The notes: generated by a model from the sequence alone, not told the origin. Shown: positions 45,844 through 55,215, counted from the first letter of the stretch. The stretch is DNA of 64,000 nt from Pseudarthrobacter sp. AL07 (GCF_029960665.1 NZ_JASBRB010000001.1:248001-312000); one strand, 5' to 3'. Numbers and translations: made by a program.

Positions 45844-47538
45844 TTGCGCTTCAAGACTGCAGTTGCACTCGTGCTGCTCGGCCTCCTGACACTTCTGGCC
45901 GGAATCGGCCAAAAGACAATCTGGGCTCCCTCCGATACCTTCACGGCTTCCGTCCCGGCAGATGCCGCGGAGGCTCCACTGACCGTCATCGACCAGAACC
46001 TGCGCACCGCGCAGGGCGGAACGGTGAAGATCAAAATCGAAGGCGACGGCAACTTCCTGCTCGTCGTCGGCCGGCCTGACGACGTGGATGCCTGGGTGGG
46101 CCCGACGGTCCACAACACCATCATGGGGGTTTCCGAGGACAACAAATCCCTGCAGGTTGAGCACACCGATGGCGACGCAACGGCGCCGAATCCGTCCGGA
46201 TCCGATCTCTGGGTTTCCACTGAGAACTCGAGCGGTGAGCTGGAGTACTCGTGGACGCCGCCGGCCGACGGCGAATGGTCACTGCTGCTGGCGTCCGATG
46301 GCACCAAGCCCGCACCCTCGTCGATCTCAATGACGTTCCCGAACGACACCTCCACCCCGTGGGCCGTCCCGCTCATGGTGATTGGCGGCCTGCTGATCCT
46401 GGCCGGCGTCGCCCTGCTGGTCGTGTCCGCCCGCAAGCGCGACGGTGACGGCAAGGGCAGCCTGTTCGCCCGGCGTGCCCGGGCCAAGGCTGAGGCGAAG
46501 TCCACGGCACGGCTCGGCATGGTTTCCGGCGGCATGTTCACCGCCGCAGTGACCGCCCTTGTTATGGCCGGAACGGGTGTTGCTGCGAACGCGGCCACCA
46601 CACCCGCCCCGCCACCCGCCACCGGATCTGCGGCACCGGAGGCCGCCCAGACGGCCGCGCCGGTCCTCCTGGATGCCCAGTTCCGCAGAATCCTGGAGCA
46701 GGTCTCCAGCGCCGCCGACGCCGGCGATGCGGCCAAGGACGCAGCCAAGCTTGCAGAGCGGGTCGCGGGGACGGAGCTTGAGGTCCGTACCCAGAACTAC
46801 AAGATCCGATCCCAGGTGGGCACCTATGAAGCCCGGATGCCTGTCCGTTCCACCAAGCTCCTCACTACCGTGGTCACCAGCGACCGGACCTGGCCCCGTT
46901 CTGTCCTTGCGGTCACACAGGGCGAAGGCAACGTTGTCCCGCAGCTCCTCACCCTGGTCCAGCCTTCGCCCCGGGAGAACTACAAGCTCACCGAGACCAC
47001 CCCGCTGCAGCCGGGGACCACGTTCCCCGCCATCGGCAGGGAAGGCACCGATACCCTGGCCGCCAATGACAAATCAGGCCTGCTCTACAGCGGCGAAGAG
47101 GCCCTGGCCGGGCTGGCCGACCGCCTGAGCAACGCAGAGTCGAGTTTCAAGGACAAGCTGGTGGAGGGCGCTTCTTCGCCTTACATCGCCGACACGCTTT
47201 CTTACCAGGCCGAGGTAGTGAAGTCGGGAGAAAACGGCAACTTCTCCTTTACTCACAAGGTGGTGCCGGAAAGCACTGTGGTGTTCCGGACGGCTGACGG
47301 CGGAGCGCTGGTGCTGGGCCGGATCGACTTCGCCTTTGATGGCACGCCAAAGGCCTCCGGTGACAAGCTCACCATCGGCGACGACGCCGCGGCGCTCGCC
47401 GGCGGCAAGGAGACCACCTCCGGCATGGTGCTGAACTTTGCTGAATCAATGGCTGTCTACGTCCCGCCGGCAGGTTCGACGGATCCCATCAAGCTGGTGG
47501 CCGCGACGCGCGGGCTGGTAGGCGCAAGCTTCAAGTAG
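45844..47538 (+). CDS. Unrecognised membrane protein with two extracytoplasmic domains
   Basis: I do not recognise this 564-residue protein. It begins with a membrane helix or uncleaved signal (ALVLLGLLTLLAGIG). An exported domain of about 150 residues follows, rich in Thr, Ser and Asp, containing FLLVVGRPDDVDAWVGP. A second helix (VPLMVIGGLLILAGVALLVV), a basic cytoplasmic loop and a third helix ending in an Ala-rich signal-like sequence come next. The last 300 residues form a second exported domain with GTYEARMPVRSTKLLTTVVTSD. The TTG at 45844 is preceded by TAGGTG; a GTG nine bases earlier is an alternative. It may be an envelope protein kept by Micrococcaceae. No function is assigned. Confidence 0.75.
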   Translation: MRFKTAVALVLLGLLTLLAGIGQKTIWAPSDTFTASVPADAAEAPLTVIDQNLRTAQGGTVKIKIEGDGNFLLVVGRPDDVDAWVGPTVHNTIMGVSEDNKSLQVEHTDGDATAPNPSGSDLWVSTENSSGELEYSWTPPADGEWSLLLASDGTKPAPSSISMTFPNDTSTPWAVPLMVIGGLLILAGVALLVVSARKRDGDGKGSLFARRARAKAEAKSTARLGMVSGGMFTAAVTALVMAGTGVAANAATTPAPPPATGSAAPEAAQTAAPVLLDAQFRRILEQVSSAADAGDAAKDAAKLAERVAGTELEVRTQNYKIRSQVGTYEARMPVRSTKLLTTVVTSDRTWPRSVLAVTQGEGNVVPQLLTLVQPSPRENYKLTETTPLQPGTTFPAIGREGTDTLAANDKSGLLYSGEEALAGLADRLSNAESSFKDKLVEGASSPYIADTLSYQAEVVKSGENGNFSFTHKVVPESTVVFRTADGGALVLGRIDFAFDGTPKASGDKLTIGDDAAALAGGKETTSGMVLNFAESMAVYVPPAGSTDPIKLVAATRGLVGASFK

Positions 47539-47590
47539 GCGCGAAGGGTCCAGTCCCTGAAGCAGTACCCCCGGCAGCGGCCGGAGTGGC

Positions 47591-47596
47591 TAGAGT
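47591..47596 (+). promoter_or_regulatory. Candidate leaderless -10 box (TAGAGT) for the thioredoxin-fold gene
   Basis: TAGAGT ends seven bases before the ATG at 47604. The interval contains GGAAAG, which could also serve as a ribosome binding site. Confidence 0.45.
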
Positions 47597-47603
47597 GGAA
47601 AGC

Positions 47604-48611
47604 ATGAGTTCGCCAGCTTCCCGCCCAGTCCCTCCAGCCGCTGCCAGCCTGCTTAACCTGCGTGGCGCCGTCGACCTTTCAGCCCTGAAACAGCGCCAGG
47701 CACCTCCCGCCGCTCCCGGAAATCCACCTGTTTCCGGCGACACAGGCGCCACCCCCGAGGCAGGTGCCGGAGCGCCCGACGGCGGCGCGGCGCCGCTGCG
47801 GGTCACTGTCACCGAGGGCAATTTCCAGGAGCTCGTGGAGCTTTCCGCCCAGGTGCCGGTGGTCTTCGCGCTGTGGGCGGCGTATTCGCCGGAATCCGCC
47901 GCGATGCTCGACTCGCTGGAGCGGGTCATCAACGGTTACGGCGGTCGCCTCGTTTTGGGGGCGGCGGACATTGAAGCCTTCCCGCAACTGGCACAGGCAT
48001 TCCAGGTCGAGGCCGTCCCTACCGCCGTCGCCGTGCTCAAGGGCCAACCTGTACCGCTGTTCCAGGGTGGCGCCGAGGAAGCCCAGATCCGGCCCCTCCT
48101 GGATGAACTGCTCAAAGTGGCGGCCGCCAACGGCGTCACGGGCAGCCTCGGCGGGGGCGGTACGCCGCCGGAAACCGAATCGGCACCCCTCCCGCCGCTG
48201 CACCAGGCCGCCTTCGACGCCATCGAGGCAGGCGACTACGAGGCAGCAGCGGTAGCCTACCGCCAGGCCCTGCTGGAAATGCCCGCGGACGCCGAGGCCA
48301 AGGCCGGGCTGGCCCAGGTGGAGCTGATGGCCCGGCTCCAGCCGCTGTCCGCCGAGGACTCGGAAGCATTGCGTATCGTCGCCGCCAACGAGCCAGACAA
48401 CCTGGACGCCCAGCTGGGCGTGGCGGACCTGGATGTGTCCGGCGGCCATGTGGAGGACGCGCTGAACCGCATGGTCAGCTTCATCGGCAGGAACTTCGGT
48501 CCGGAACGGGAGACCGCCCGGGTACGGCTCCTGGAGCTCTTTGACGTGGTAGGCACCTCCGATCCCCGCGTTGCCAAGGCGCGCCAAGGACTCGCCAGGG
48601 TCCTGTTCTAA
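47604..48611 (+). CDS. Thioredoxin-fold/TPR protein (CnoX/YbbN-like) without CxxC
   Basis: The 335-residue cytoplasmic protein has a thioredoxin fold at about residues 70-175 and a C-terminal tetratricopeptide region with ALLEMPADAEAKAGLAQVEL. At the place of the WCGPC active site it reads ALWAAYSPES, so it has no redox cysteines. CnoX-type proteins of this shape act as holdase chaperones that hand substrates to GroEL. M. tuberculosis has a relative at the same relative position (Rv1324). An Ala/Pro-rich segment precedes the fold. The stop overlaps the next start (TAATG). Confidence 0.85.
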   Translation: MSSPASRPVPPAAASLLNLRGAVDLSALKQRQAPPAAPGNPPVSGDTGATPEAGAGAPDGGAAPLRVTVTEGNFQELVELSAQVPVVFALWAAYSPESAAMLDSLERVINGYGGRLVLGAADIEAFPQLAQAFQVEAVPTAVAVLKGQPVPLFQGGAEEAQIRPLLDELLKVAAANGVTGSLGGGGTPPETESAPLPPLHQAAFDAIEAGDYEAAAVAYRQALLEMPADAEAKAGLAQVELMARLQPLSAEDSEALRIVAANEPDNLDAQLGVADLDVSGGHVEDALNRMVSFIGRNFGPERETARVRLLELFDVVGTSDPRVAKARQGLARVLF

Positions 48612-49708
48612 TGCCGGCCCTGTTCCAGCCGCTCAAGCTCCGTTCCCTGATCCTCACGCACCGCGGCTGGGTCTCACCGATGTGTCAGTACAGCTGCGGT
48701 CCCGACGGCGCCCCGGGGGTTCCCAACGACTGGCACCTGATGCATCTGGGCTCCTTCGCCGCGGGCGGCGCCGCCTTGATCCTCACCGAAGCCGCGGCCG
48801 TCAACCCCGAAGGGCGCATCAGCCCGCGGGATGCCGGGCTGTACAACGACGAACAGGCTGAGGCCTGGCAACGGATCACGTCCTTTGTGCACCGCCACGG
48901 TGCCGCGGAAGCGAAGATCGGTGCCCAGCTTGCGCACGCCGGCCGGAAAGCGTCCACCTACTGGCCGTTCGCCGGGCAGCGGGGGAGCGTCCCGGATTCC
49001 GACGGCGGCTGGCCCACGGTGGGACCTACAGGGCTTGCCTTCGATGGCTACGCCGAACCCGTCGCGATGACCGAGGCGCAGATCCATGACGTTATTGCCG
49101 ATTTCGTGGCCGCCGCGGTGCGGGCGGTTGACGCCGGCTTCGACACTCTGGAAATCCATGGCGCGCACGGCTACCTCCTGCATCAGTTCCAAAGCCCGCT
49201 GATCAACACCCGGACCGATTCCTGGGGCGGGGACGAGGCTGGCCGCAACCGGCTGATGCTCGCCGTCGTAGATGCTGTCCGCAACGTCATCCCCGAAACA
49301 ATGCCCTTGCTCCTCAGGATTTCAGCCACCGACTGGGCGCCGGGCGGCGTCGATGCCCAGGCTTCGGTCCGGCTTGCCGCCCAGGCGGCGGAGCGCGGGG
49401 TGGACCTCATTGACGTCTCCAGCGGGGGAGCCGTGGCCCATCAGGACATCAAGCCGGGCCCGGGCTACCAGACGGAGTTCTCTGCGCGCATCCGCCGGGA
49501 GGCCAGCGTCCCCACGGGCACCGTGGGGCTGCTGACCTCCGCGGGCCAGGCGGAGCATGCGGTGGCCACAGGGCAGGCCGACGGCGTGTTTATTGCCCGG
49601 GCCGCGCTCCGGGATCCGCACTGGTGGCTCCGGGCGGCTTTTGAACTTGGGCATGACCTCCCCTGGGCGCCACAGTACGAACGAGCACTGCCGCGGCATT
49701 CGTTCTAG
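48611..49708 (+). CDS. NADH:flavin oxidoreductase, Old Yellow Enzyme family (YqjM-type)
   Basis: The 365-residue FMN barrel enzyme reduces activated carbon-carbon double bonds with NAD(P)H. The N terminus reads LFQPLKLRSL and SPMCQYSC, where the Cys is typical of the YqjM class. The substrate-binding pair is in the AQLAHAGRKAS region (His-Ala-Gly-Arg), and IHGAHGYLLHQFQSPLIN follows. It overlaps the thioredoxin-fold gene by one base. Substrate in vivo unknown. Confidence 0.93.
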   Translation: MPALFQPLKLRSLILTHRGWVSPMCQYSCGPDGAPGVPNDWHLMHLGSFAAGGAALILTEAAAVNPEGRISPRDAGLYNDEQAEAWQRITSFVHRHGAAEAKIGAQLAHAGRKASTYWPFAGQRGSVPDSDGGWPTVGPTGLAFDGYAEPVAMTEAQIHDVIADFVAAAVRAVDAGFDTLEIHGAHGYLLHQFQSPLINTRTDSWGGDEAGRNRLMLAVVDAVRNVIPETMPLLLRISATDWAPGGVDAQASVRLAAQAAERGVDLIDVSSGGAVAHQDIKPGPGYQTEFSARIRREASVPTGTVGLLTSAGQAEHAVATGQADGVFIARAALRDPHWWLRAAFELGHDLPWAPQYERALPRHSF

Positions 49709-49768
49709 GCTTGCCTACGCCTTTGGCCCTACTCCTGCGGGTGGACCCGGTCGACAGGGCCCTGGGTC

Positions 49769-49774
49769 TAGGCT
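49769..49774 (+). promoter_or_regulatory. Candidate leaderless -10 box (TAGGCT) for the ABC exporter genes
   Basis: TAGGCT ends six bases before the ATG at 49781, and no ribosome binding site is evident in between. Confidence 0.45.
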
Positions 49775-49780
49775 GGCGTT

Positions 49781-50587
49781 ATGACTGCTCCGCATCCTGG
49801 TCCCCACTCTGATCCGGTGGGGCATACCGGGCCCGTTCCTGCCTTGTCTATCCGCGGCCTCGCCAAGCGTTTCGGCGGAAAAATCGCCGTGGACGGTATC
49901 AGCCTCGACGTCCCGGCGGGTTCGTTCTTTGGCATCGTGGGCCCCAACGGCGCCGGCAAGACCACCACCCTGTCGATGGCCACCGGCCTGTTGAGGCCTG
50001 ACTTCGGCACGGCAGTGGTCCATGGCGTGGATGTCTGGGCACGGCCGCTGGAGGCCAAGAAGCTGATGGGCATCCTCCCTGACGGCGTGCGCCTCTTTGA
50101 CCGGCTCACCGGCGAACAGCTGGTCACCTACTCGGGGTTGCTGCGTGGCATGGACAAGGATGTGGTCGCAGTCCGGGTGGGCGAACTGCTGGAGGCCCTT
50201 GACCTGGCGCCGGACGCCGGGAATCTGGTGGTGGACTATTCGGCCGGCATGACCAAGAAGATTGCGCTCGCCTCGGCGCTGATCCATGCACCGAGGCTGC
50301 TGGTGCTCGACGAACCCTTCGAATCTGTAGATCCGGTCTCGGCGTCGAATATCCGTGGCATCCTGGACCGCTACGTCGGCTCCGGCGGGACGGTGATCGT
50401 CTCGAGCCACGTGATGGACCTGGTTCAGCGCATGTGCGACCACGTCGCCGTCGTTGCGGCAGGCCGGCTGCTCGCTGCCGGCACCGTGGACGAGGTCCGC
50501 GGAGGGGAGTCCCTGGAGGACAGGTTCGTGCAGCTGGTGGGCGGACGCAACCACACGGAAGGCCTGGAATGGTTGGGCACCTTCTGA
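49781..50587 (+). CDS. ABC transporter ATP-binding protein
   Basis: The 268-residue ATPase has Walker A GPNGAGKTTTLS, the signature as DYSAGMTKKIALASAL (unusual YSAGM form), Walker B in RLLVLDEPFE and an H-loop in IVSSHVMD. It resembles the antibiotic or multidrug export group (CcmA/DrrA-like). The 3' end overlaps the permease gene by 19 bases, so the two form one transporter. Cargo is unknown. Confidence 0.92.
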   Translation: MTAPHPGPHSDPVGHTGPVPALSIRGLAKRFGGKIAVDGISLDVPAGSFFGIVGPNGAGKTTTLSMATGLLRPDFGTAVVHGVDVWARPLEAKKLMGILPDGVRLFDRLTGEQLVTYSGLLRGMDKDVVAVRVGELLEALDLAPDAGNLVVDYSAGMTKKIALASALIHAPRLLVLDEPFESVDPVSASNIRGILDRYVGSGGTVIVSSHVMDLVQRMCDHVAVVAAGRLLAAGTVDEVRGGESLEDRFVQLVGGRNHTEGLEWLGTF

Positions 50588-52140
50588 GGCTAAAGCTGAC
50601 CCTGCTCCGCAACGGTCTCCGGCGCAGTCCCTGGCAACTGGTGGGCATGGCCTTCGGCGGGCTGTATGCCCTGGGGCTGGTGGGGGCACTTGTGGTGGCA
50701 CTGGTCCTCTTGCGCCGCGCCGACCCGGAACTGGCCCAGACAGTCGTGGTGCTCGGCGGTTCGGCGGCCCTCCTGGGCTGGGGCATCGTCCCCGTGGCCG
50801 CATCCGCTGTGGACATGACCCTGGACCCTTCACGTTTCACCACCTCCGCCATTCCCATGCGGCAGCTCCTGACGGGGCTGGCCCTTGGCGGTCTGATTGG
50901 CATTCCCGGCATCGCCACGGCGCTCGTGGCACTCGCCACCGTGTGGACCTGGGCCCGCGGTCCCCTTCCGGCCGTTGCCGCCCTGGTGGGTGCCGCCGTC
51001 GGCGTCCTGAGCTGCATCGTGCTCTCCCGGGTGGTGACTACGGCAACCGCAAGCCTCGCGGCGTCGCGCCGGTTCAAGGATGCCAGCGCCATCGTGTTTA
51101 TGGTTCCGCTGGTCCTGATGGGTCCGATCGTCGCAGGGGTGGGCCGGGGTGTTTCCGCCTCCACAGGCTTCCTGCCGGAGCTGGCCGGCACGCTGTCCTG
51201 GACGCCCCTGGGGGCGGTGTGGTCCCTCGGTGGCGATGTCGCCGCCGGACGGCCGGTCGAGGCCGCGGTTAAACTCCTCGTCGCCCTTGCCACCCTCGCC
51301 GGCCTTGCGTGGTGCTGGAAGCTGCTCCTGGAGCGGGCCCTGGTTAATCCGCCGTACGCCGGAAGCGGGAGCCGCAAGGGCGGAAAGCTGGGGCTGCTTG
51401 GCCTAATGCCGGCCACACCCGCCGGTGCCGTGACGGCGAGGGCGCTGATTTACTGGCTGCGCGATCCCCGGTACGCAGGTTCCCTGGTGGTGGTCCCGCT
51501 GCTGCCCATCCTGCTGGTGTTCCAGGGCAGCCGAACCGGAGACTACGGGACCCTGGCCTTCGCGGCGCCGCTGGCGGCGTTCTTGCTGGCCTGGTCCATC
51601 TCGGCGGATGTCTCCTACGACAACACAGCTTTTGCCCTGCATCTGGCAACTGGGGTGAAGGGGGCCGACGACCGCCTTGGACGGGCGCTCGCCTGCCTCG
51701 CCTTCGCTCTGCCGGTGGTATTGATTTTTGCCGTGGGCCAGTGCTTCTTCACGGGCAGCTGGGACGCCCTGCCGGGCCAGCTGGGCCTGAGCCTGGGCAT
51801 CCTGTTTACGGGCCTGGGGCTGTCGTCCGTGGTGTCGGCCCGCTACACCGTCACGGTCCCGTTGCCCGGCGACAGCCCGTTCAAGAAGCCTCCGGGCAAC
51901 GTGGGCCAGACCATGGCCGTGCAGTTTGCCGGCATGGGGATCCTGGGACTGCTGCTTCTGCCGGAGATCGTCCTGCGGATAGCCCAGCTTGTTACCGGGA
52001 ATGTCCTCTTCGGATGGGCCAACCTTGCAGTGGGCCTGTTCCTGGGGCTTGGCCTTTTTGTGGCCGGAGTAAGGTTGGGCGGAAAATGGCTTGACGCCCG
52101 TGGGCCTGAGCTGCTGGCCCAGCTGACCATCAACCGCTGA
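50569..52140 (+). CDS. ABC transporter permease
   Basis: The 523-residue polytopic membrane protein has about ten to twelve helices, including LVGMAFGGLYALGLVGALVVALVLL and LLGWGIVPVAASAVD. It is the membrane partner of the ATPase upstream. The ATG at 50569 has GGAAGG nine bases upstream and lies inside the ATPase gene in another frame. A much longer frame from 50434 is only an overlap artefact. Such two-component exporters in actinobacteria often carry lipids or drugs; the cargo here cannot be told. Confidence 0.88.
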   Translation: MVGHLLRLKLTLLRNGLRRSPWQLVGMAFGGLYALGLVGALVVALVLLRRADPELAQTVVVLGGSAALLGWGIVPVAASAVDMTLDPSRFTTSAIPMRQLLTGLALGGLIGIPGIATALVALATVWTWARGPLPAVAALVGAAVGVLSCIVLSRVVTTATASLAASRRFKDASAIVFMVPLVLMGPIVAGVGRGVSASTGFLPELAGTLSWTPLGAVWSLGGDVAAGRPVEAAVKLLVALATLAGLAWCWKLLLERALVNPPYAGSGSRKGGKLGLLGLMPATPAGAVTARALIYWLRDPRYAGSLVVVPLLPILLVFQGSRTGDYGTLAFAAPLAAFLLAWSISADVSYDNTAFALHLATGVKGADDRLGRALACLAFALPVVLIFAVGQCFFTGSWDALPGQLGLSLGILFTGLGLSSVVSARYTVTVPLPGDSPFKKPPGNVGQTMAVQFAGMGILGLLLLPEIVLRIAQLVTGNVLFGWANLAVGLFLGLGLFVAGVRLGGKWLDARGPELLAQLTINR

Positions 52141-52171
52141 TTTCCGTACAGCACCAGAAAGGCGGCCGGAC

Positions 52172-52954
52172 ATGGAAGTCGTCATCCTTCCAGGCAGCAA
52201 ACAGATCGGCATGCTGGCCGCTGACACGATTGAGGCCCTGCTGCGGCGCAAACGCAATGCCGTCCTGGGCCTGGCCACAGGGTCCTCACCGCTTCCGGCC
52301 TACGATGAGCTGGCGGCGCGGCACCAGCGGGACGGGCTGGATTTCAGCCAAGTCCGGGCCTTTGCCCTGGACGAATATGTGGGCCTGGTGCACGGGCACC
52401 CGGAGTCCTACCGGGAGGTTATCCGGCGGGAATTCACCAGCCGGGTGAACATCTCCGAAAGCAACGTCCACACGCCCGACGGCTCGGCAGTCGATCTTCC
52501 TGCCGCCTGCCGGGGCTACGAAGAAGCCATGCGGGCAGCCGGTGGCATAGACCTGCAGCTCCTGGGCGTCGGCACGGACGGCCACATCGGCTTCAACGAG
52601 CCTGGCTCGTCTTTCGCATCCCGGACCCGCATCAAAACGCTGATCGAGCAGACCCGCCGCGACAACGCCCGGTTCTTCACTAGCCTGGCAGAGGTGCCGC
52701 ACCACGTGGTGACCCAGGGTCTGGGCACCATCCTCGAGGCACGGCACGTTGTCCTCATCGCTACCGGGGCGCAGAAGGCGCCGGCGGTCCGCGACTTCGT
52801 GGAAGGACCCGTTGCCTCCATCTGCCCGGCTTCGGTCCTCCAGTTCCATCCGCATGCCACCATCCTGGTGGATGAGGCCGCGGCGTCGTCGCTTAAGCTC
52901 GCCGACTTCTACCGGCACACGTACGATCACAAACCTGACTGGCAGGAGCTGTAA
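52172..52954 (+). CDS. nagB: Glucosamine-6-phosphate deaminase
   Basis: The 260-residue enzyme converts glucosamine-6-phosphate to fructose-6-phosphate and ammonia in amino sugar breakdown. Family motifs include LGLATGSSPLPAYDELA, FALDEYVGLVHGHPESY and the LGVGTDGHIGFNEPGSSF catalytic segment. The ATG at 52172 follows AAAGGCGG. There is no nagA or nag regulator next to it, which is unusual. Confidence 0.95.
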   Translation: MEVVILPGSKQIGMLAADTIEALLRRKRNAVLGLATGSSPLPAYDELAARHQRDGLDFSQVRAFALDEYVGLVHGHPESYREVIRREFTSRVNISESNVHTPDGSAVDLPAACRGYEEAMRAAGGIDLQLLGVGTDGHIGFNEPGSSFASRTRIKTLIEQTRRDNARFFTSLAEVPHHVVTQGLGTILEARHVVLIATGAQKAPAVRDFVEGPVASICPASVLQFHPHATILVDEAAASSLKLADFYRHTYDHKPDWQEL

Positions 52955-53072
52955 TTCCGGCCACACGCTGCGGGCGGGCGGGTCCCGGCGTTGCGCGGAA
53001 CCGGCGGCGCCGAACGGCGCGGTGAGTGCAAAACGGTCCTCCCGCCGTCGAACGTCCGCCCTCCCGGGACGC

Positions 53073-53078
53073 TAAGAT
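53073..53078 (+). promoter_or_regulatory. Candidate leaderless -10 box (TAAGAT) for the DUF3039 gene
   Basis: TAAGAT ends seven bases before the ATG at 53086. This favours that start over the ATG at 53077, which would overlap the box. Confidence 0.45.
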
Positions 53079-53085
53079 GGATGCC

Positions 53086-53418
53086 ATGACTAGCATGACG
53101 GACCCTCTCGAGAACGACCCGATGCGCGAGCTTTCCGGGGCTGGAACGTCCACGGCAACCATCGAGCGCGAAGAGTTGCGCCAGGAAGTGGAGCCCGGTG
53201 ACCGGGAACGCTTCTCGCACTATGTGCGCAAGGAAAAAATCATGGAATCCGCACTGACGGGTGATCCTGTCATTGCCCTCTGCGGCAAAGTGTGGACGCC
53301 GGGCCGGGATCCGCAGAAGTTCCCGGTGTGCCCCATGTGCAAAGAGGTTTATGATGGCCTCCGCCCGGGCAATGACGGCGGCAAGGGTCCCGGAGGGGAC
53401 TCGGGCAATAACAAGTAG
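53086..53418 (+). CDS. DUF3039 family protein
   Basis: The 110-residue protein has a negatively charged middle (EREELRQEVEPGDRERFSHY), then the pattern VIALCGKVWTPGRDPQKFP and CPMCKEVYDG. Three cysteines in that pattern could hold a metal. A Gly-rich tail of 18 residues ends it. DUF3039 is found only in actinobacteria and has no known function. Its stop overlaps the helicase start by one base (TAGTG), so the two are translated together. A role connected with that helicase is an inference. Confidence 0.82.
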   Translation: MTSMTDPLENDPMRELSGAGTSTATIEREELRQEVEPGDRERFSHYVRKEKIMESALTGDPVIALCGKVWTPGRDPQKFPVCPMCKEVYDGLRPGNDGGKGPGGDSGNNK

Positions 53419-55202
53419 TGACGGAGACGCTCTTTGGCGGCCCCACCCTGCCACCGGCTTATCCGGAACGCGCAGCCTGGGGAACCGCTCAAAAACTCCG
53501 TGCCTGGCAGCAGCAAGCCCTTGACCTCTACTTCAGGACCGATCCCCGCGACTTCCTGGCCGTAGCAACTCCCGGGGCCGGCAAAACCACCTTCGCGTTG
53601 CGCGTGGCCTCCATGCTCATCGAATCCGGGGCGGTCAACCGGGTCACCATTGTGGCGCCCACGGACCACCTGAAACGGCAGTGGGCCGACGCCGCGGCCA
53701 AGGTGGGCATCGCCATCGACCCCAACTTCAAGAACTCCGATGGCCAGCACGGCCGTGGTTTTGTTGGCGTGGCTGTCACGTACGCCCAGGTGGCGAGCAA
53801 GCCCATGCTGCACCGGGCCAAGACCGAGGCCGCCCGCACTCTGGTGATCCTTGATGAGATCCACCACGGCGGCGAAGCCCTGTCCTGGGGCGATGGCCTC
53901 CGCGAAGCGTTTGACCCTGCGGCACGGCGGCTCTCCCTGACCGGGACGCCGTTCCGCTCCGACACGTCGCCCATCCCGTTTGTTGAATACGCCCAGGACA
54001 AGGACGGCATCCGGCGCTCGAAAGCTGACTACACGTACGGCTACGGCAACGCCCTGCGTGACCACGTGGTGCGCCCGGTCATGTTCATGGCCTACTCGGG
54101 CCAGATGCGGTGGCGCACCAGTGCCGGCGAGGAGATGGCGGCTTCCCTCGGCGAGTCCTCGGTCACCAAGGACATCACGTCGCAGGCGTGGCGGACGGCG
54201 CTGAACCCGGCCGGGGAATGGATTCCGGCTGTCCTGGCGGGGGCGGACAAACGGCTCAGCGAAGTGCGCCGCACGGTTCCGGACGCCGGCGGGCTGGTCA
54301 TTGCCACGGACCACGACGACGCCAGGGCCTACGCCGGGCAGCTGAAACGGATCACCGGCGAATCGCCCACCGTGATTCTTTCCGACGACGCCAAGGCCTC
54401 CAGCAAGATCGAGGAATTCACCGTGAGCGAGAAGCGGTGGATGGTTGCCGTCCGGATGGTGTCAGAAGGTGTGGACGTGCCCCGGCTGTCCGTCGGCGTC
54501 TATGCGACATCCACTTCCACGCCGCTGTTCTTTGCCCAGGCGGTGGGCCGCTTTGTGCGTGCCCGGAAACGCGGCGAAACCGCTTCGGTCTTCCTGCCGT
54601 CTGTGCCGACGCTGATGGCCCTGGCCAACTCGATGGAGGCCGAACGCGACCACGCGCTGGACCGACCCGAGAAAGAGGACAGCGACGGCCTGTTCAATCC
54701 CGAGGACTCGCTGATGGAAGAGGCCAACCGGGAGGACAAGGCGTCCGACAGCCTCACCAAGGGCACGTTCGAGGCCCTCGACTCGCAGGCGTCCTTCGAC
54801 CGGGTGTTGTTCGACGGCGGCGAGTTCGGCACCGGGGGAGAGGTGGGCTCGGAGGACGAACTGGACTTCCTGGGCATCCCCGGGCTGCTGGACGCCGAAC
54901 AGGTGGGGACGCTGCTGCGGCAGCGCCAACACGAACAGCTCAACCGCAAAAACAGGCGCGCACCGGCAGCCGAGCCGGCCGCCGCGGCTCCGGCCATACC
55001 GGACCACCGGATGCTGATGGACCTGCGCAACGAGCTGGCCAAAAACGTGGCGGCCTGGTCGGCGCGGACCGGAACCCCCCACGGTGTGGTGCACACGAAG
55101 CTGCGGACGGTTTGTGGCGGCCCGCCGGTGGCGCAGGCGAACGAGGAGCAGCTCCAGTCTAGGCTGCGCAAGCTCCAGGACTGGTTCATCGGCCGGAAAT
55201 AG
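53418..55202 (+). CDS. Superfamily 2 DEAD/DEAH-type helicase (SSL2-like)
   Basis: The 594-residue ATPase has Walker A ATPGAGKTTFALR, the Walker B box as ILDEIHHGG (DEIH form), a SLTGTPFRSD motif III and the C-terminal motif VGRFVRARKRGE. The order and sequence match the actinobacterial SSL2/XPB-like helicase group of unknown role. Residues 400-510 are acidic and less conserved. It starts at a GTG overlapping the DUF3039 stop and is followed by a strong hairpin. No nuclease or methylase is adjacent. Confidence 0.9.
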   Translation: MTETLFGGPTLPPAYPERAAWGTAQKLRAWQQQALDLYFRTDPRDFLAVATPGAGKTTFALRVASMLIESGAVNRVTIVAPTDHLKRQWADAAAKVGIAIDPNFKNSDGQHGRGFVGVAVTYAQVASKPMLHRAKTEAARTLVILDEIHHGGEALSWGDGLREAFDPAARRLSLTGTPFRSDTSPIPFVEYAQDKDGIRRSKADYTYGYGNALRDHVVRPVMFMAYSGQMRWRTSAGEEMAASLGESSVTKDITSQAWRTALNPAGEWIPAVLAGADKRLSEVRRTVPDAGGLVIATDHDDARAYAGQLKRITGESPTVILSDDAKASSKIEEFTVSEKRWMVAVRMVSEGVDVPRLSVGVYATSTSTPLFFAQAVGRFVRARKRGETASVFLPSVPTLMALANSMEAERDHALDRPEKEDSDGLFNPEDSLMEEANREDKASDSLTKGTFEALDSQASFDRVLFDGGEFGTGGEVGSEDELDFLGIPGLLDAEQVGTLLRQRQHEQLNRKNRRAPAAEPAAAAPAIPDHRMLMDLRNELAKNVAAWSARTGTPHGVVHTKLRTVCGGPPVAQANEEQLQSRLRKLQDWFIGRK

Positions 55203-55215
55203 CGGCCCGGGGCAC

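Noticed and set aside
53086-55202. DUF3039-helicase pair as a phage defence system
   Set aside because: No nuclease, methylase, recombinase or other defence gene is adjacent, and the neighbours are ordinary metabolic genes.
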